From assembly GCA_002803225.1 (NCBI GenBank), contig NXFV01001939.1, forward strand, positions 37,666-101,665: DNA of 64,000 nt, read 5' to 3'. This document shows, one piece after another, positions 44,138 through 56,683 of the stretch; the stretch's first letter is position 1, and each line of letters begins with the position of its first letter. Below the pieces are notes generated by a model that saw only the letters and a program-made list of their open reading frames with translations, was not told the DNA's origin and did not search any database. The stretch is from Gamarada debralockiae (lineage: Eukaryota; Ascomycota; Leotiomycetes; Helotiales; Hyphodiscaceae). The position numbers and the translations under genes were made by a program.

Positions 44138-45935
44138 CTTTTCCAGAATCTAATTTTGTTCAGAAATTGTACAGGAAATCGGAGGCAATTCAATGACGAG
44201 CACTTGGAACAATGTCTGGTCCCCTCAGATCCCCATGCTGAATGAAATCTACGACGCCAGCAACTTCCCATAAGTCTGTCTCCTAGAGGAAATGAAGGAT
44301 CTAAGAGCAGAATGTCCTGCGAATAGATAATAGCGTATGGCAGATAATGAACAGCCAAAGGGCTGTATCGACTCAACTTCGAAGCTCAAACACTTGTAAT
44401 CCATGAAAGGATATGAAGCTGAAAAGCCTCACCTTTAAGATATTTATCCGAGGACAGCAATTACATAACTATCCTCTGATGGTAAAGAGTCGTATCTAAG
44501 CACTGTTCACATATCTGTACAATGTCCTTGAGCGTGTGAAACGCCGTACGATGTGCAAACTTGTAGTATTATCAGCCCCGATAGCTTGCTTAAGCTGAGC
44601 GCATTGGCCAATACGAGACCACCACCGAATCCCGGAAGAAACGAATCGGAAAATATAAACAGGGTCAAAACAGCTGGCGAGAAATAAGCTCTTGCATGGC
44701 GTTGGCTCTAAATATAGATGTCGAAGAACTGTGGGGAAATGCTTTTAGCAACCGGTAGCATTGGGTGTCGAAGCGGAATTCGGATCTTCCTGCACCACAG
44801 AATCGATGCGGAAGAGCACAGCCTAGTGCAGGTTTGAATACACGACCAATGGGAACCCATCACTTGAATGTGCATGTACGCCTGTATCACCGTAAGTCAG
44901 CAGGCTTCGGCCGCGCGGGCTGAAATTCTTTGACCCCACATGATCCGCTGGTATAAAGGGACTGGGAGAGCCCCATCACTATCTTCAATCAACCTCCTGC
45001 TTGTACTATCAATATAAGCTGTGAAGCTGGTCAAGCTCGTTAATATAATATCACTACTGTGTACTGTCACTATTGCCATAACCACTCTGACCTTCTGACA
45101 TGATGCCATATGTGTCAGGAGGAGTCGCTCAAGAAATTCATCGACCTGATGGAGGTAGTGTTCTACTGCTCAAGTCCTGACATTGTCAGCTCAAGCCTTT
45201 GTAATTGAGCTTCTGACTGTCGTCCGACCAGATGATGTAACCCAGGCTTGTGGTACTGCCCCTGATCTTCTTCCCATACACCCAGAGTTTCTGAGCCCAG
45301 TTGATTGGCGAGCCGCTACCATATACCATGAAACTGTCCTGCATGGTCTCTATCGTCTCTGTGGGATATTCGGTCTTACCTTCCTCTGCTGCAACTACCG
45401 CCCGCTGGAGATATCGGCCTTGCTGTCGTAACCAGAGACATCACAACCCTAAGAAGACCCTGATTACATGTGGACCAACCAGCTAGTCGTAGCATCAAGA
45501 GCGGGATTCCCCCTTCCTTAACCGACTTCAACAATTGGCTCCGCCACCTTCCGCAACTTAGCCTGTTGTTGATACGAACGATTCTATGAAGTAGCTCCAG
45601 ACGAACCCTTCCATGGGATCTCAGCCTCAATATCAACATCTCCTCCATCTCTCAGCGCTGCCGTCTCGGCTGTAGTGTTAACTGCCAATGTAGTTCTATT
45701 CCCTCCACTATCTTGGCCTTTTCCCTTATCCTCCTAAGGCCGCTTCAGGGTACCACTAGGACTCTCGAGGATGGAAGGATTCTGTTCTTGTTGAAGACCC
45801 CGGAAAAGACCCGCGAGTTCATTAGCAGTAGCTACCTGGGAACTACTATGGCAGACGTCGAAGCCCAGGAATGAGTGCCTCGCCCGACTGATATTCCTGT
45901 ACTCTGCGCAGGCAGAATAGAGCCGAATTTTATTA
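44138..45935. other. gene-poor interval before the MITE
   Basis: 1.8 kb. Some short stretches look coding (for example plus-strand EDGRILFLLKTPEKTREFIS near 45765), but they are isolated and unassignable. Probably relics. Confidence 0.35.
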
Positions 45936-46542
45936 CGGTTTTTTACTAAACCCAGCTACTTTTAATTCAAAATTACAAAATCCAGCCACTTTTACTTATA
46001 ACTCCAAATTAGATGAAATAATAGAAATAAAATGACCAGTACAAGAACTTTCTAGATCCATAGAAATAATCAGGATCTACTACTTATTTGTATTGGACTT
46101 AGTTGTCGATAGATTCCTACTTTAAATATGGAGTTTCAGGAGAGGCTGGTGCCCCGCAATGCGCGACCCTCCCAGCAGCGAACACCTAGATAACTAGACT
46201 AAATGTCTATATATAGGGAGAGGTGCTAAAAGACTCGAAAAAACCTCTTACATTCGCTGGATTTGAGCGATTGAAGAGAAAGCATAAATCCAGGAGAAAA
46301 ATTCTTTATTCGGTGGGCCATTTGGCCTACTTTTCCCCTACGCGAATGCCTCTACCTTCATAAAACCTATCTATATATACTAGTTGAACCAACAATATAC
46401 TTGGACAAAGAGACTTCTCTAGACATATAAAGATTAACAAGAAGACAAGTATTAATATTATAGATTATTGTAGAGGTTATAAGTAAAAGTGGCTGGATTT
46501 TGTAATTTTGAATTAAAAGTAGCTGGGTTTAGTAAAAACCCG
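45936..46542. mobile_element. MITE (non-autonomous DNA transposon) with 67-bp TIRs
   Basis: Terminal inverted repeats at 45936..46002 and 46476..46542 match at 66 of 67 positions. The ends read CGG(T/G)TTTTTACTAAACCC, continuing with CAGCTACTTTTAATTC. TA dinucleotides at 45934-45935 and 46543-46544 flank both ends, fitting a TA target-site duplication (Tc1/mariner/pogo-type). The 473-bp interior is AT-rich and has no transposase frame. The near-identical arms suggest a fairly recent insertion. Family inferred only from the TA duplication. Confidence 0.9.
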
Positions 46543-46870
46543 TATAATTAATTGGGATTAAGGTAATAGGTGTAGTGGCAAAATTCGTGTTCCTCGGATC
46601 TTAAACACTCGGGATAACTAATTAATAAATTACGTCGGTATGTTCTGCAAAGTATTGGATTTATTTCTTTATCTTTTCATTGTGGTAATACACTAAAGAA
46701 AGGATTACCAATATAAACCGTACTAGTCTTACTTCATTTGGTTGCCAAGCGGCGGAATCGGTGGAGATCGCACTGTCAAATTTTGTCACTATAACCCGCC
46801 ATACGTCGCGACAAAAAGGCATTGATGTCCCTCCCTTCCCTCTCTCATCTTCCACCCCAGTTTCCTCAAA
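46543..46870. other. intergenic, promoter of the next gene
   Basis: 328 bp between the MITE and the start at 46871. The MITE may therefore sit in or near the promoter. Confidence 0.4.
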
Positions 46871-49083
46871 ATGAACACCCAATTCACCGCAGCAGAGCCC
46901 GCATTCTGCCCCAAACTTAAAACACGAGAAGGATACGAAGAGCACGTCTCACAACCCCACCTTCCAATCTCGTCTCTGCCTGGCCCCTCAAAGCCCCTGG
47001 AAATCTCACATTTTCCCATCTCGATCCGCAGCGAAACAGCAACCTTCAACCCTAAGAATATCGCGAATCTCTGGCTGCAACTATTGGTCATTCAAGTGCA
47101 GAATGGGAATTTCTGGAATCATGACGATGTCATCAAAGTACAGGGTGACAAAGCTTATGTGAAGACGCTGGCTGCTTGTAAGGCTGCGAACCCAAACCCC
47201 AGGCCAGCATTGGAGGTCATCAACGACCCAAAACCTGAGAAATTGGATGAGAAGTCCCGTAAGATCCCCAATCAAAGATAGGACGACTGTAGTCATTCCC
47301 AAGTCACGTGTTGACTGCATTACCAGTGCTTTTCCTTCGCCACAAGCTTCAAAGGGGCTTTCTCTATCGCGATACACCACCAGTAACGGCCGACATGCCC
47401 CAAATGTCGAATTTCATCAAGAAGCTTGAAGATGCACCTGATCTTGAGGTCCCAGCCCTCAAGTACACTAAGATCCATAAAGTTCTTATTGCGATTTGCA
47501 AATTGAACACTATTCCAGCGGATGAGGATTTCAAGTTTCGTGAGAGGTGTCAGGAACTTATTGCCAAGTGGAAGGTCATAATGGAGGCTTATAAACCTGT
47601 GGAGGAAGCTGAATGGGTCAAGAAATTAGCTGCGATTCAAAATCCCGCACCGAAGCTGGCTGAGCCGCAGCCAGTGGTACCCGAGACAGCCCTTGAGAAC
47701 TCTGAAGAGGTGAATCAGATGCCTGCTATATGCCTAACGCAATTGACGCCCGCTCAATGCGCAAAGGTGGAAGCATTGGCACAAGCTTATGATCCTCCGC
47801 TCGATCGCGCGGTCGTCGAACTGATATGCATATTACCTCAATTCTCAGCACAGAACGAACACGAGACATACCAAATCGCGCCGCTGGCACAGCTACTCAA
47901 CCCATTTAAGGAATTGGAAAACAAGACCAACCCCGAGCGGAAATTTGATGGTTGGGGACCAAAGATTCCAGCGCACGTCCTCCAGCTTACCGAATGGGGT
48001 GAGGGACGTTATGGAACGGCGTTGTTCATCGATACGAAGACTGGCGAGGGTATTGTGTTCAAAGAGTACATATTGAGTGATCACGAGGAACAAAACCCCA
48101 AGTGGGGGCACCTCGTGGGTGATAGGAAGCCTATTGAGGAGCTATTGCAGGAGTGGATTGATAAGTTTTTGATGGGAAAGTTCATGCCCTGTGGTGGTGG
48201 AGTTACTGTTCACCAAGAAGGACCGAGGCATATCGTGGATATACTAATGGTAGTTACACCTCTTCCATTGCCCATCGTTCTTTTGCAATCGACTCTGGTT
48301 CGATCGCTAACCCAATATCAACGATTTTAGGACCTGCGGAAGCACAATGCCCTCCTCCAAGAATACGGCTGGCCCAAATCTTTCCCACTCCGGGCACCCC
48401 AATACTACGAGTTCCTCCGCCGCAAGAATGAACTCCACAAGACGACGTTCTACAACAACCCCCGACACCGCGGTTCTCTCTCATATAAAAGGGGAAGCAT
48501 AGTAAGCAAATGGCGTTTCACGGACAACCCTTTCGTCAAGTACGACTCAGACAAACAAAAATATGAAACCCTCAACGCGCTCGACAACCGGATCACAAAT
48601 GCCTTGGACTATCACGAACGACGGATCGAAGACCGGGAATATGCGTTAGCAGCTGATGTTCCAATGCAGAGGGAATTGATGCAAGGGCTGTCTTTAACTC
48701 CTTCTGCGCATAGTGGGGATGATTGGAGAGTAGATGTCACACCTGAGATGATCTTACAGAGATTTGAGGAGGTGTTTGCGGCGAATCCGGAGGCTGTGGA
48801 TGAGGATACAGCAAAGATGAGGGATATTTTGGAGAGGGCTTATCGAAGGTGGAAATTGTCGGAACAAGGGATCTATGAACCGGATTGGGTGGAGGGAGAG
48901 GACGATGATTCCACGTCAGATTATGGTCCCTGGGAGGAAGAAGATATGGAGGAAGGTGTGGAGGAATATGAAAGTGACAAAGACATGGAGGACCTTGATG
49001 TAGACGTGTTGGACGCGGATATGGCAACAGATATTGATGTCATTCGGGCTGCGTTAGAAGGGTATCAGATTGGGTCAGATTAG
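46871..49083 (+). CDS. 687-residue protein of unknown function
   Basis: Three exons, 46871..47258, 47327..48249 and 48331..49083, introns 68 and 81 bp, all in frame. I do not recognise the family. The N-terminal part (FNPKNIANLWLQLLVIQVQN, QGDKAYVKTLAACKAANP) and the middle (LTPAQCAKVEALAQAYDPPL, GRYGTALFIDTKTGEGIVFK, QEWIDKFLMGKFMPCGGG) look globular and well conserved in style. The C-terminal 130 residues are strongly acidic (EGEDDDSTSDYGPWEEEDME and beyond). There is no signal peptide, membrane helix or obvious catalytic motif. It is intact and well spliced, so it is probably a functional nuclear or cytosolic protein. Confidence 0.85.
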
Positions 49084-49478
49084 AATTTCTTTTCCGGAAT
49101 ACAAACGGTGATGTCTCAAAGTTCCATTCATTGGATGTTTATGGGTCTTAGTCACGAAAAGGGGGGTTGGCCAATTGACTCCACTCGGGCCGAGGATGGA
49201 TCTATTCGGCTTGAGACGGGATAAGCGTCGCGCCCTTCTGGATCCACATCTCACTACCTGCCTTCAGTTGTATATATTAATCACCAAAGTCAAATTCACC
49301 GGGCTCTCCGGACTATTCATTTCAAATCTTTCTCGAACTTTCGTATTGTTCTTACCCTTTATAAACTCCAACAAAGAAGGAAGCGACGACTGACTCGATT
49401 ACCCTACCAAAATTACCCCCGCGTCTTGGCCTCCACTTCTCTCCTTTCACCTTTTTCAATCAAAGTACAGCGAACAAC
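49084..49478. other. promoter region of pyruvate decarboxylase
   Basis: 395 bp. Pyrimidine-rich stretches just before the ATG, typical of a strongly expressed gene. No other feature seen. Confidence 0.45.
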
Positions 49479-51332
49479 ATGGCAAGCAACACTGTACCCC
49501 TAGGAGTGTACCTCTGGAAGCGTCTCGCCTCCCTAGGAATTGAGCACGTCTTCGGCGTCCCAGGCGACTTCAACCGTAAGCCCCATTCTTCGCTTGCTCA
49601 ATCCACGTGACCAATCCTTTCTAACAAACTCCGCAGTTACCCTCCTGGACCAGATCTACGAAGTTCCAGAATTAACCTGGCTCGGTACTTGCAATGAATT
49701 GAACGGAGCATATGCCGCAGATGGCTACACACGCATCAAAGGCCATCCCGCAGCCCTCCTCACTACCTATGGAGTCGGCGAGCTATCCGCGATGAACGGT
49801 GTAGCAGGTGCCTACGCCGAGCAGGCAGGAATGATCCATCTCGTAGGCATGACATCTCGACCCCTCCAAAAAATGCGAGCCTTAATCCACCACACCATGA
49901 AACCGGGTATGGATCACGCAACCTATATCGGTATGAGTGAGCCGATTCGGAAAACTCATACTTTTTTGATGGATGATGCGATTATGGCTGAGGAGATTGA
50001 TCGGGTTATTGTTGAAGGTGTCAAGAGTAGATTGCCGGTTTTTATTTATATTCCTGTTGATGTTGTGGCTGTGAGGCTTGATGCTAAACGGTTGGAGACC
50101 CCCCTTGATACGAGGGTTGTTAATGTGAGTGCTACTGAGGATGAGGTTGTGAAGGCGGTATTGGAGTTGATTGGGAAAGCGGAAAGGCCGGTGGTGTTGG
50201 CGGATGTATTGACCATTCGACATGGTGGACGGGATCTGGCGAGGGAGTTGGTGGATTTGACTCAATTCCAGGCTTTTTCGACACCGTTGAGTAAGGGTGT
50301 TATTGATGAGACTCATCCAAGTTATGGTGGGAATTATAATGGCACGGGTAAAAGCTCCCCCTCCTTGCTTTCCTGATGCTTTGCTGAGATTCTTCCCGAA
50401 CAGTATCGTTCCCAGGCGTAGCAGATGCTGTCCATACTTCGGATTTGGTGTTGAACATCGGCCCCCTCCTTTCAGACTCCAATACAGGCGCCTTCACTCG
50501 CGAAATCAAAGACGAGAATGTCGTCCTCCTAGCCCATGATTTCTGTCAAATCCGCTCCAAGAAATATGAAAATGTCCACTTCCTACCTGTCCTTGCTCGG
50601 ATCGTGTCCGAACTCAAGAAATCCCCCAAGAGCTTCAACCTCCCCAAACCGCCGAAAGAGAAAATTCAGCCACCAGTCCTGAACGCTTTGACTTCAGGAA
50701 AGATAGAGCAAAGCTACATCTGGCAGCGTCTCGGTCGTTTCCTAAAACCAAACGATATTCTCCTCGCCGAATCAGGAACCGCCCAGTTCGGCATACAAGA
50801 CGCCACATACCCAGCCAACACTCAATTTATTACCCAAATCTTTTGGTCGTCAATCGGATATACCGTGGGCGCATGTCTCGGTGCATTGGTCGCTGCCAAG
50901 GAACTCAAACACCAAGGACGAGTCGTCTTGATTGTGGGCGAAGGAAGTCTGCAGATGACAGTCCAAGAAATCGGCTCCTACATTCGTTTCGGCTTCACGC
51001 CTATAATCTTCGTGATTAATAACAACGGCTACTCCATCGAACGTGCTATCAACGGCCCTAAACAAAAGTATAATGAGGTCAGTATGTTGTGGGATCATCA
51101 GAAGATGTTGGAGTTCTTTGGCGCAAGGTCCGAAACAGGCATCAAAAGCAAGAGTTATAAGTGTGAGACTGTAGAGAGTTTGGAGAAGGTGCTGGAAGAT
51201 GAGGAGTTTGGAAGGGGAGATGTGATTCAGGTGTGTGAGATTGTGATGGATCAGTATGATTACCCTTGGCGGTTGACGGAGCAGATTTCGATTTCGTTGG
51301 CAAGAGCTGCTAAGATGGCTGCGGCGAAGTAG
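49479..51332 (+). CDS. PDC: pyruvate decarboxylase
   Basis: Three exons: 49479..49575, 49637..50347 and 50404..51332, 578 residues. Thiamine diphosphate-dependent decarboxylation of pyruvate to acetaldehyde, the entry to ethanol fermentation, in the cytosol. The N-terminal domain contains LGIEHVFGVPGDFN and the catalytic Glu of CNELNGAYAADGYTRI at about 52. VADAVHTSDLVLNIGPL marks the middle domain. The cofactor-binding motif spans GEGSLQMTVQEIGS (about 448) to NNNGYSIE (about 476), with Glu where many family members have Asp in GDGS. The intron 3 acceptor was chosen because VSFPGVADAV is the conserved continuation. A related phenylpyruvate/indolepyruvate decarboxylase cannot be excluded, but overall form fits PDC. 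Confidence 0.93.
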
Positions 51333-51588
51333 ATGGGACAAAGACATGAGAGTGTAGACAGAGACTACAGGGGTAGAAAATAGAATTCAACATTAAATTG
51401 ATAGCATCTTTAGGAATATCGAGTAGATGGAGCCATTCCTGTGTCTCTTGAAGTCATGCTCTCTCTTGCGTTGCCTCGTGCTTTTGAGCCATCCGTATAC
51501 GGTTCAAAATTTTAAATCTGGCGTATTCCAGCCCCCAAATTTACCACCCACGTTCAATGCACTTTAGAATTTTACACCCTCTTCTTCC
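51333..51588. other. convergent 3' region
   Basis: 256 bp between two convergent stop codons. It holds the 3' ends of both genes. Confidence 0.4.
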
Positions 51589-53226
51589 TTAGTCAAAAGA
51601 CTTCCCACTCAACCACCTATGCAACATATCCAGCGCAACTTCCGGCTGATCTTGAGGCACCATATGTCCACTCCCATCAATCGTCACAAGCGCAAATCTC
51701 GTCGTCTTGCTCTCCCCCTCAACCATCTTAACATTAACCTCCTTAAACAACCCCACCTCTTTCTCCTTCCCACCCACAACACTCTTCCAAGGCTTCAACT
51801 CCTTAGCCACAAACTCCGCTTGGCCTTTCCAAGCCATATCCGACGTCCATCTCTTCGCCCCGGCAGTATTGCATGCTAGGTCAAGATTGCCTTGGTAGAT
51901 TAGGACATCGATTTGATTGGCGAGGAGGTATTGGACTTCGGGTTTCAGAGTGATTTCGAGATCGTCAGTGAGTTGGAAGGCTTGTTGGATGGCGTCGGAT
52001 GCCACAGTGAAGTTTTTGATGGATGAGGGGACGCCGAGGGCCGTGAAGGTAGTAGGGAGGTTGAGGTAATCTTGGATTAAAGCTGTGTTGGCGTAACAGA
52101 AGTTATCGATGTCGCAGGGTGCGGTGACTGGGTAGTGGTAGTGTTAGTTCTCGGTTCTGTGATCATGTCATATGTGCAAGGGGTTTTAGGAGGAGAGTTG
52201 GCATACTGTCAAAACGATTCCGTCCTCCAGCATACGATTCGGCGTCATACCAACTGATGACGCCATCCCAGCAAACGCTTAAAGCTGCAGCGCAAATAGC
52301 AGGGTCGGGGTGATCGTAACAGGTCTTCAGTACGTCCATGCAGCGAGGAAGATTGACAGCCATGATTTCGCAACGCGTTTCGTTGAAGACGGGCTTGTCG
52401 ACACCTGGATTTGTAGTGCAAAGGGTCTCCCAGTATCCAAAAGCAGTATCAAGTGGTGATACGTAGCCATTGCCAATGGCTACTGACTTTAATGGAACTA
52501 GGGGTTGCTTTGGATGCAGAATGTTCTGGCTGACGATTTGAGCACCGAGCGCTGGGAGATAATGTCCCTAGTTTCCATGTCAGCTTATTCAAGTGAATAA
52601 AGGGAGCATAAACTTACAGCATAACTCTCCCCTGTGATGACAAGCGGTCCATCCTTGTGCTCAGGAAACACCTGGCTGATGAACATTTGTAAAAACAAAT
52701 GCATATCAACCGCCGCTGTGAATGAATCTCCCGGGACTGGTTCTCCTTCATCGAGATACGAGAACCCAACTCCAGCAGGTTGGTCCACGAAAATCAATGC
52801 GGTGTCTTTATTCCACCCATAAGGATTATACACGGTGCCGTTTCCATGCTCATTGATGAGACAAGGGCCAAGCTCTTGAAGCATTCCGAGCATACTCGAT
52901 CCTCCGGGACCGCCCGTCAACCATAAAGCAAGCGGTTCTGTGCCTGAAGAGGCGGTGGTAACGCTTTCGCTCTCGCTTTTGAAATACCAGAAAAACAAGT
53001 GCTTTGGGCCGACGTCGAGCCAGCCTGTGTATTGATCTACTGTGGTGTTGCAGAGAGTTGCGTTTTGTCGCTTGATACGGAGTGAGTGATCGGGAGACAC
53101 ATGACTTTGGTAGAGTTCGAAGTCGCCAGAGAAGGACGGAAAGAGTGGGTCCTGGATGAGTGGGATCTGAGATGTTAAGGCGAGGCTGGGGGTGACCACG
53201 AGCTGCAACAGCTGGAGGGGCTTCAT
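51589..53226 (-). CDS. secreted serine carboxypeptidase (S10, CPY-like)
   Basis: Three exons: 52618..53226, 52207..52567 and 51589..52127, 502 residues. It removes C-terminal residues from peptides at acid pH, secreted or vacuolar. The signal peptide covers the first ~17 residues ([17 protein letters not shown]). The oxyanion and substrate motif is [13 protein letters not shown]. The catalytic triad is Ser in ITGESYA (about 201), Asp in [10 protein letters not shown] (about 404) and His in [11 protein letters not shown] (about 477). Several Cys pairs ([19 protein letters not shown]) suit disulphides. The ATG at 53226 was used; an upstream TTG in frame is not a start. Intact. Confidence 0.93.
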
Positions 53227-54408
53227 CGTGAATTGAACCACGATCAAGTAAAAGCTTCAGTAGTACTGATGAATTACAACCGATGAAGATTGGAGAGGCT
53301 CTAATGTTGTGAGGTCCTGAAAGATATTGCCTGCTCTTAGTGGTTACGCCGCCGCTTGGAGCTTCCTCGCTGTCTGCATTAGGCAGGTGAGCGTTGGCGG
53401 TGAAGCGCAAGCCATAGCGATAACGCTCCTTGGCCTAGGCACCAATGCCAGGGGTAAATATATACCGATCTTATATCAAAGCTCGAGGCCGACGGAGTTC
53501 AACGTCATCTCAATTGAAGTTAGGAATAAGGACAGTAGCCATCACAGAGTACTGGTGCCGGGACTGAAGATCTTCGTCACTCGGAATTGGAGTTTGACCG
53601 GCTTTACTTGATATAATTCATAAAAACATGTTAGAGAATTCCGAGCAAGAAAAATGGTCCGACGTCAACTTTGGGGAAGTTTGCTTGGATTCTTTCGAAT
53701 AGGGCTCGTTGTCGCTAAGAAATGAGCATCTACGCTGCGCGATTATAGTTTAGGACCCCCCGCATCCCCACCTCCAACTTTGTCTGTCGAAGCCGGCCTT
53801 CTTTTATTCGAATATTCTCTCGAGTTTTCTTTGATGCTTATTTAAATCGACGATGAAGTATCTCAACCTTACAATTGAATGACGAATTGTACATCGACGA
53901 TTTCGATGTACCTTTGTTTCCTAATAATCAGGTCTTTGTAGAACAATTGACATAGTTGTCCATCTGGAGCGCGCTTGTTAGAGTCTTAACCTTGTCTGAC
54001 GGTTTCTGTTCTAATCTGCTGCTTCTTTTTTTCTTCAACCGCGCTTGACGTAACTGATACTTCGGTTCGTAGCTCAATGATGAATGTACAAGCTATTTCA
54101 ACTTTCACATTTTGACGATCATGGGTGGTCCTTTCCCCACCAATCAAAAACAGGCTGCTGCCTATCGTTGGGTTACAATGAGGGATACCTTACCCTTTCG
54201 TATCAGTTATCAGTTCAACCCCGCAAATTTCAACCTCAGGTCAACAATCATGTACGTGTCCAAGCCGACAGACTTATTAACTGATATTTAATGCAATTCA
54301 TTCTCCGGGGTAAGGAGTCTAGTACAATAGAAGGTTGGGATGGATATCCGTAAGTTAATCCTCGAAAAGAGTGTCCTCACTCCCAATCGTTGACATTTAC
54401 CCAAAGAT
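53227..54408. other. intergenic, no gene seen
   Basis: 1.2 kb between two divergent genes. AT-rich patches; nothing recognised. Confidence 0.4.
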
Positions 54409-55347
54409 ATGCATGGGAAAGCTTTTGAGCGTGCCGCAGCCTTCCCCATCCTCATCAGTCTGGCGATCCTCTGCATGCTCCAACCCCGTGGCAGAGTTCT
54501 AGGCGCACAATCTCGCCACCGCACTTTCCTCCGAGCCTCACCCTTCATATGTCTCCTCGACAGTGTTGACATCCTCCTCCGATGGCGTCTCACGTCCATC
54601 TACTTGCGCTGCCCGCCTCTGATGGCACTCAGAATCATCGGCGATGATCGTTTCCGATACTCTGATCCACTCGTCGGAATCGAATGGATCAGAGCTAACC
54701 TACTCTTTCGCTTGCTATACATTGTCCTCATCATTCTTCCTGCATTGCACATGCTCTCCTCGTTTGACTTCACACCGATAGCAAAGATCTACGCCGGCAT
54801 GTTCATGATCTCGTACATTATAGATGAAATCGTCTCTGGTTTTGTGCCCCCGGATGACTTCTTCAAACTTCCTCGGAGAAAGTTTAGGAGTTTGACGAAC
54901 TACGCCATGTGTTTGACACATCAGGATGAGGCTCGCGTGACTACATTACACCAAACGCTGCTATCCCTCGACATCCTCGAGTTCATTATTAGTGGATTGA
55001 TCGTGGTAGGACAGTGTGTAGGCTTTGTCTGGTTCTGTTTTGCCTACGACTGTTTCTGGGATATGGACAACATGGGTGATGTGGTGAAGCTCTGTGCGAG
55101 GAAGACTCCTCTCATTATTTTGGCAATCATGGTGGCTTTGTTGTTTTCACCCATCACAAACAGGATGTTGTTGAGATATCCAGGGGTTAGTAGGGCTTTC
55201 CACCTAGTCTATCCCAAGACGAGTCGTCAGCCTGGGGAGTTTGAGGTCGATGGAGAGGCCAAACGGTGGTTTGTGTTTATGTTTGTCAACCTGCTCAGTG
55301 CGGGCGTTGGATATCGAGCTTTCTTGATGAAAGTGCAATATCAGTGA
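54409..55347 (+). CDS. polytopic membrane protein of unknown function
   Basis: Single exon, 312 residues. Five or six hydrophobic helices: AAAFPILISLAILCML (8-23), LLFRLLYIVLIILPALHML (about 98-116), IYAGMFMISYIIDEIV, ILEFIISGLIVVGQCVGFVW (about 190-210), TPLIILAIMVALLF and WFVFMFVNLLSAGVGYRAFL near the C-terminus. No transporter signature, and no recognised family. No signal peptide beyond the first helix. The start at 54409 has a reasonable context; an upstream 5' exon cannot be excluded. Confidence 0.75.
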   Translation: MHGKAFERAAAFPILISLAILCMLQPRGRVLGAQSRHRTFLRASPFICLLDSVDILLRWRLTSIYLRCPPLMALRIIGDDRFRYSDPLVGIEWIRANLLFRLLYIVLIILPALHMLSSFDFTPIAKIYAGMFMISYIIDEIVSGFVPPDDFFKLPRRKFRSLTNYAMCLTHQDEARVTTLHQTLLSLDILEFIISGLIVVGQCVGFVWFCFAYDCFWDMDNMGDVVKLCARKTPLIILAIMVALLFSPITNRMLLRYPGVSRAFHLVYPKTSRQPGEFEVDGEAKRWFVFMFVNLLSAGVGYRAFLMKVQYQ

Positions 55348-55727
55348 GTTAGTAAGTTGGTTACATGTCAGCTATGGAATGAATCTTGCTTTCGACTGGG
55401 AATTTGAGCAGCGAAATACATCAACTTGCGGGAGGCTTTTTCCGAAATCGACCACCGTATAACTGAGGACTACCCTAGTTCTGTTTTCAAGCACTCGAAC
55501 TTCGTCAAGAACTATTGGCAATTCGGATCCAATCCTGCAACCTTCTTTGACCGAGTTATTGGAGGGTTTGGTGATGTTGGTGCTTGAACATTTGTCTCCC
55601 AGTAAACCGAGAGAAACTAAATCTTCCATAGTGACACCAGCCCACGGCCTTGACTTTCCTGTATCATTCCAGCAACGTATTGATCTAGATATCGATTTTA
55701 TCTGGCAAATCAGAGATACCACTTCCC
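55348..55727. other. convergent intergenic
   Basis: 380 bp between two convergent genes. A 116-codon minus-strand frame here shows no family feature. Confidence 0.4.
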
Positions 55728-56683
55728 CTAGATCTCAGGATGCATCTCAAACCACTCCCTCAATCTCGTTTGCCTCACCCCTCCGAAGCGCTCCACGTCA
55801 CTCGCCTCAAAATCCCAAGTCCCCTTCAAGATATGCACCACGTAGCTCAGACCAATATACTTCTCGAACTCCGTCGCGTCAATCTCTGCCCTCGCTTTGA
55901 CTAACATCGTCTCCGCATCTTCCAAACTCCCCACCCTCTTCGTCTGCGCCTTCACTCTTCCGTCTCTCGCGGCTTCATACTCTCTCACAATCTGGTCTGG
56001 CGTAAGGCGAAAGCTCTCAACACGGATGATACCGCCTTTCTCTGCCCCCGGAGCGGTTACTGCTTCAACGCTGTACGCAGCGAGATCGTTCGCCGTGCAG
56101 CAAATAAACTCTTTCCCCCCATCCCCAAAATAGGACAGGGTCTTACTCTCACGATTCCAAGTACTACCTCTTGGATTGTTAAAAAGCCATTCTACAATAA
56201 TGCCCGTGAACATATAAATCGGCTTAATAGTTGAACTAATCCGGACATGGTTCGCAAACGATATATACGGATCATAAGCCTCATTTTCCCCCAACTTTCC
56301 CTTCGTCCAGTCGTAGTTCCAGGATGCTGCATGAAAGATCTAGAGCCCACCATCAATCACTGTCTTGGACTTTTCGCAGTTGAGCATACCTTCACCCCAG
56401 CTCTCTCAGCAGCTCGTAAGAGCAGGAGTTGGCCTTCGATCACGACTTCGGGAGCGTAGGTGTAGGCGCAGATAACTGCGTCGACACCTGAGACAGCACG
56501 GTCTAGTGCGGGGATGTCATAGATGGAGGTGCTTTGGACGAAGCTTTCGAGGCGCTGAAGGAGAGTTTTGTCAAGCTTATCTGGATTTCGGCCGAGTCCA
56601 CGAACGGTGTGCCCGCGTGAGAGGGCGGCGTGGGCACAGGGACTGCCGACCATGCCTGTTATACCCGATATTAGGATGAGCAT
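55728..56683 (-). CDS. NmrA/isoflavone-reductase-like NAD(P)-binding protein
   Basis: Two exons, 56390..56683 and 55728..56339, with a 50-bp intron; 301 residues. The Rossmann motif GITGMVG at residues 7-13 gives the GxxGxxG of atypical short-chain reductases of the NmrA type, followed by RGHTVRGLGRNPDKL and VSGVDAVICAYTYAPEVVIE. The C-terminal half has YDPYISFANHVRISS and FNNPRGSTW. Family members include isoflavone reductase-like oxidoreductases and redox-sensing regulators. The ATG at 56681-56683 was used; a TTG twelve bases upstream is not a start. The substrate is unknown. Confidence 0.88.

Noticed and set aside
44897..45870. retrotransposon or coding remnant left of the MITE
   Set aside because: Short coding-like stretches exist but no reverse transcriptase, integrase or other domain motif was found.
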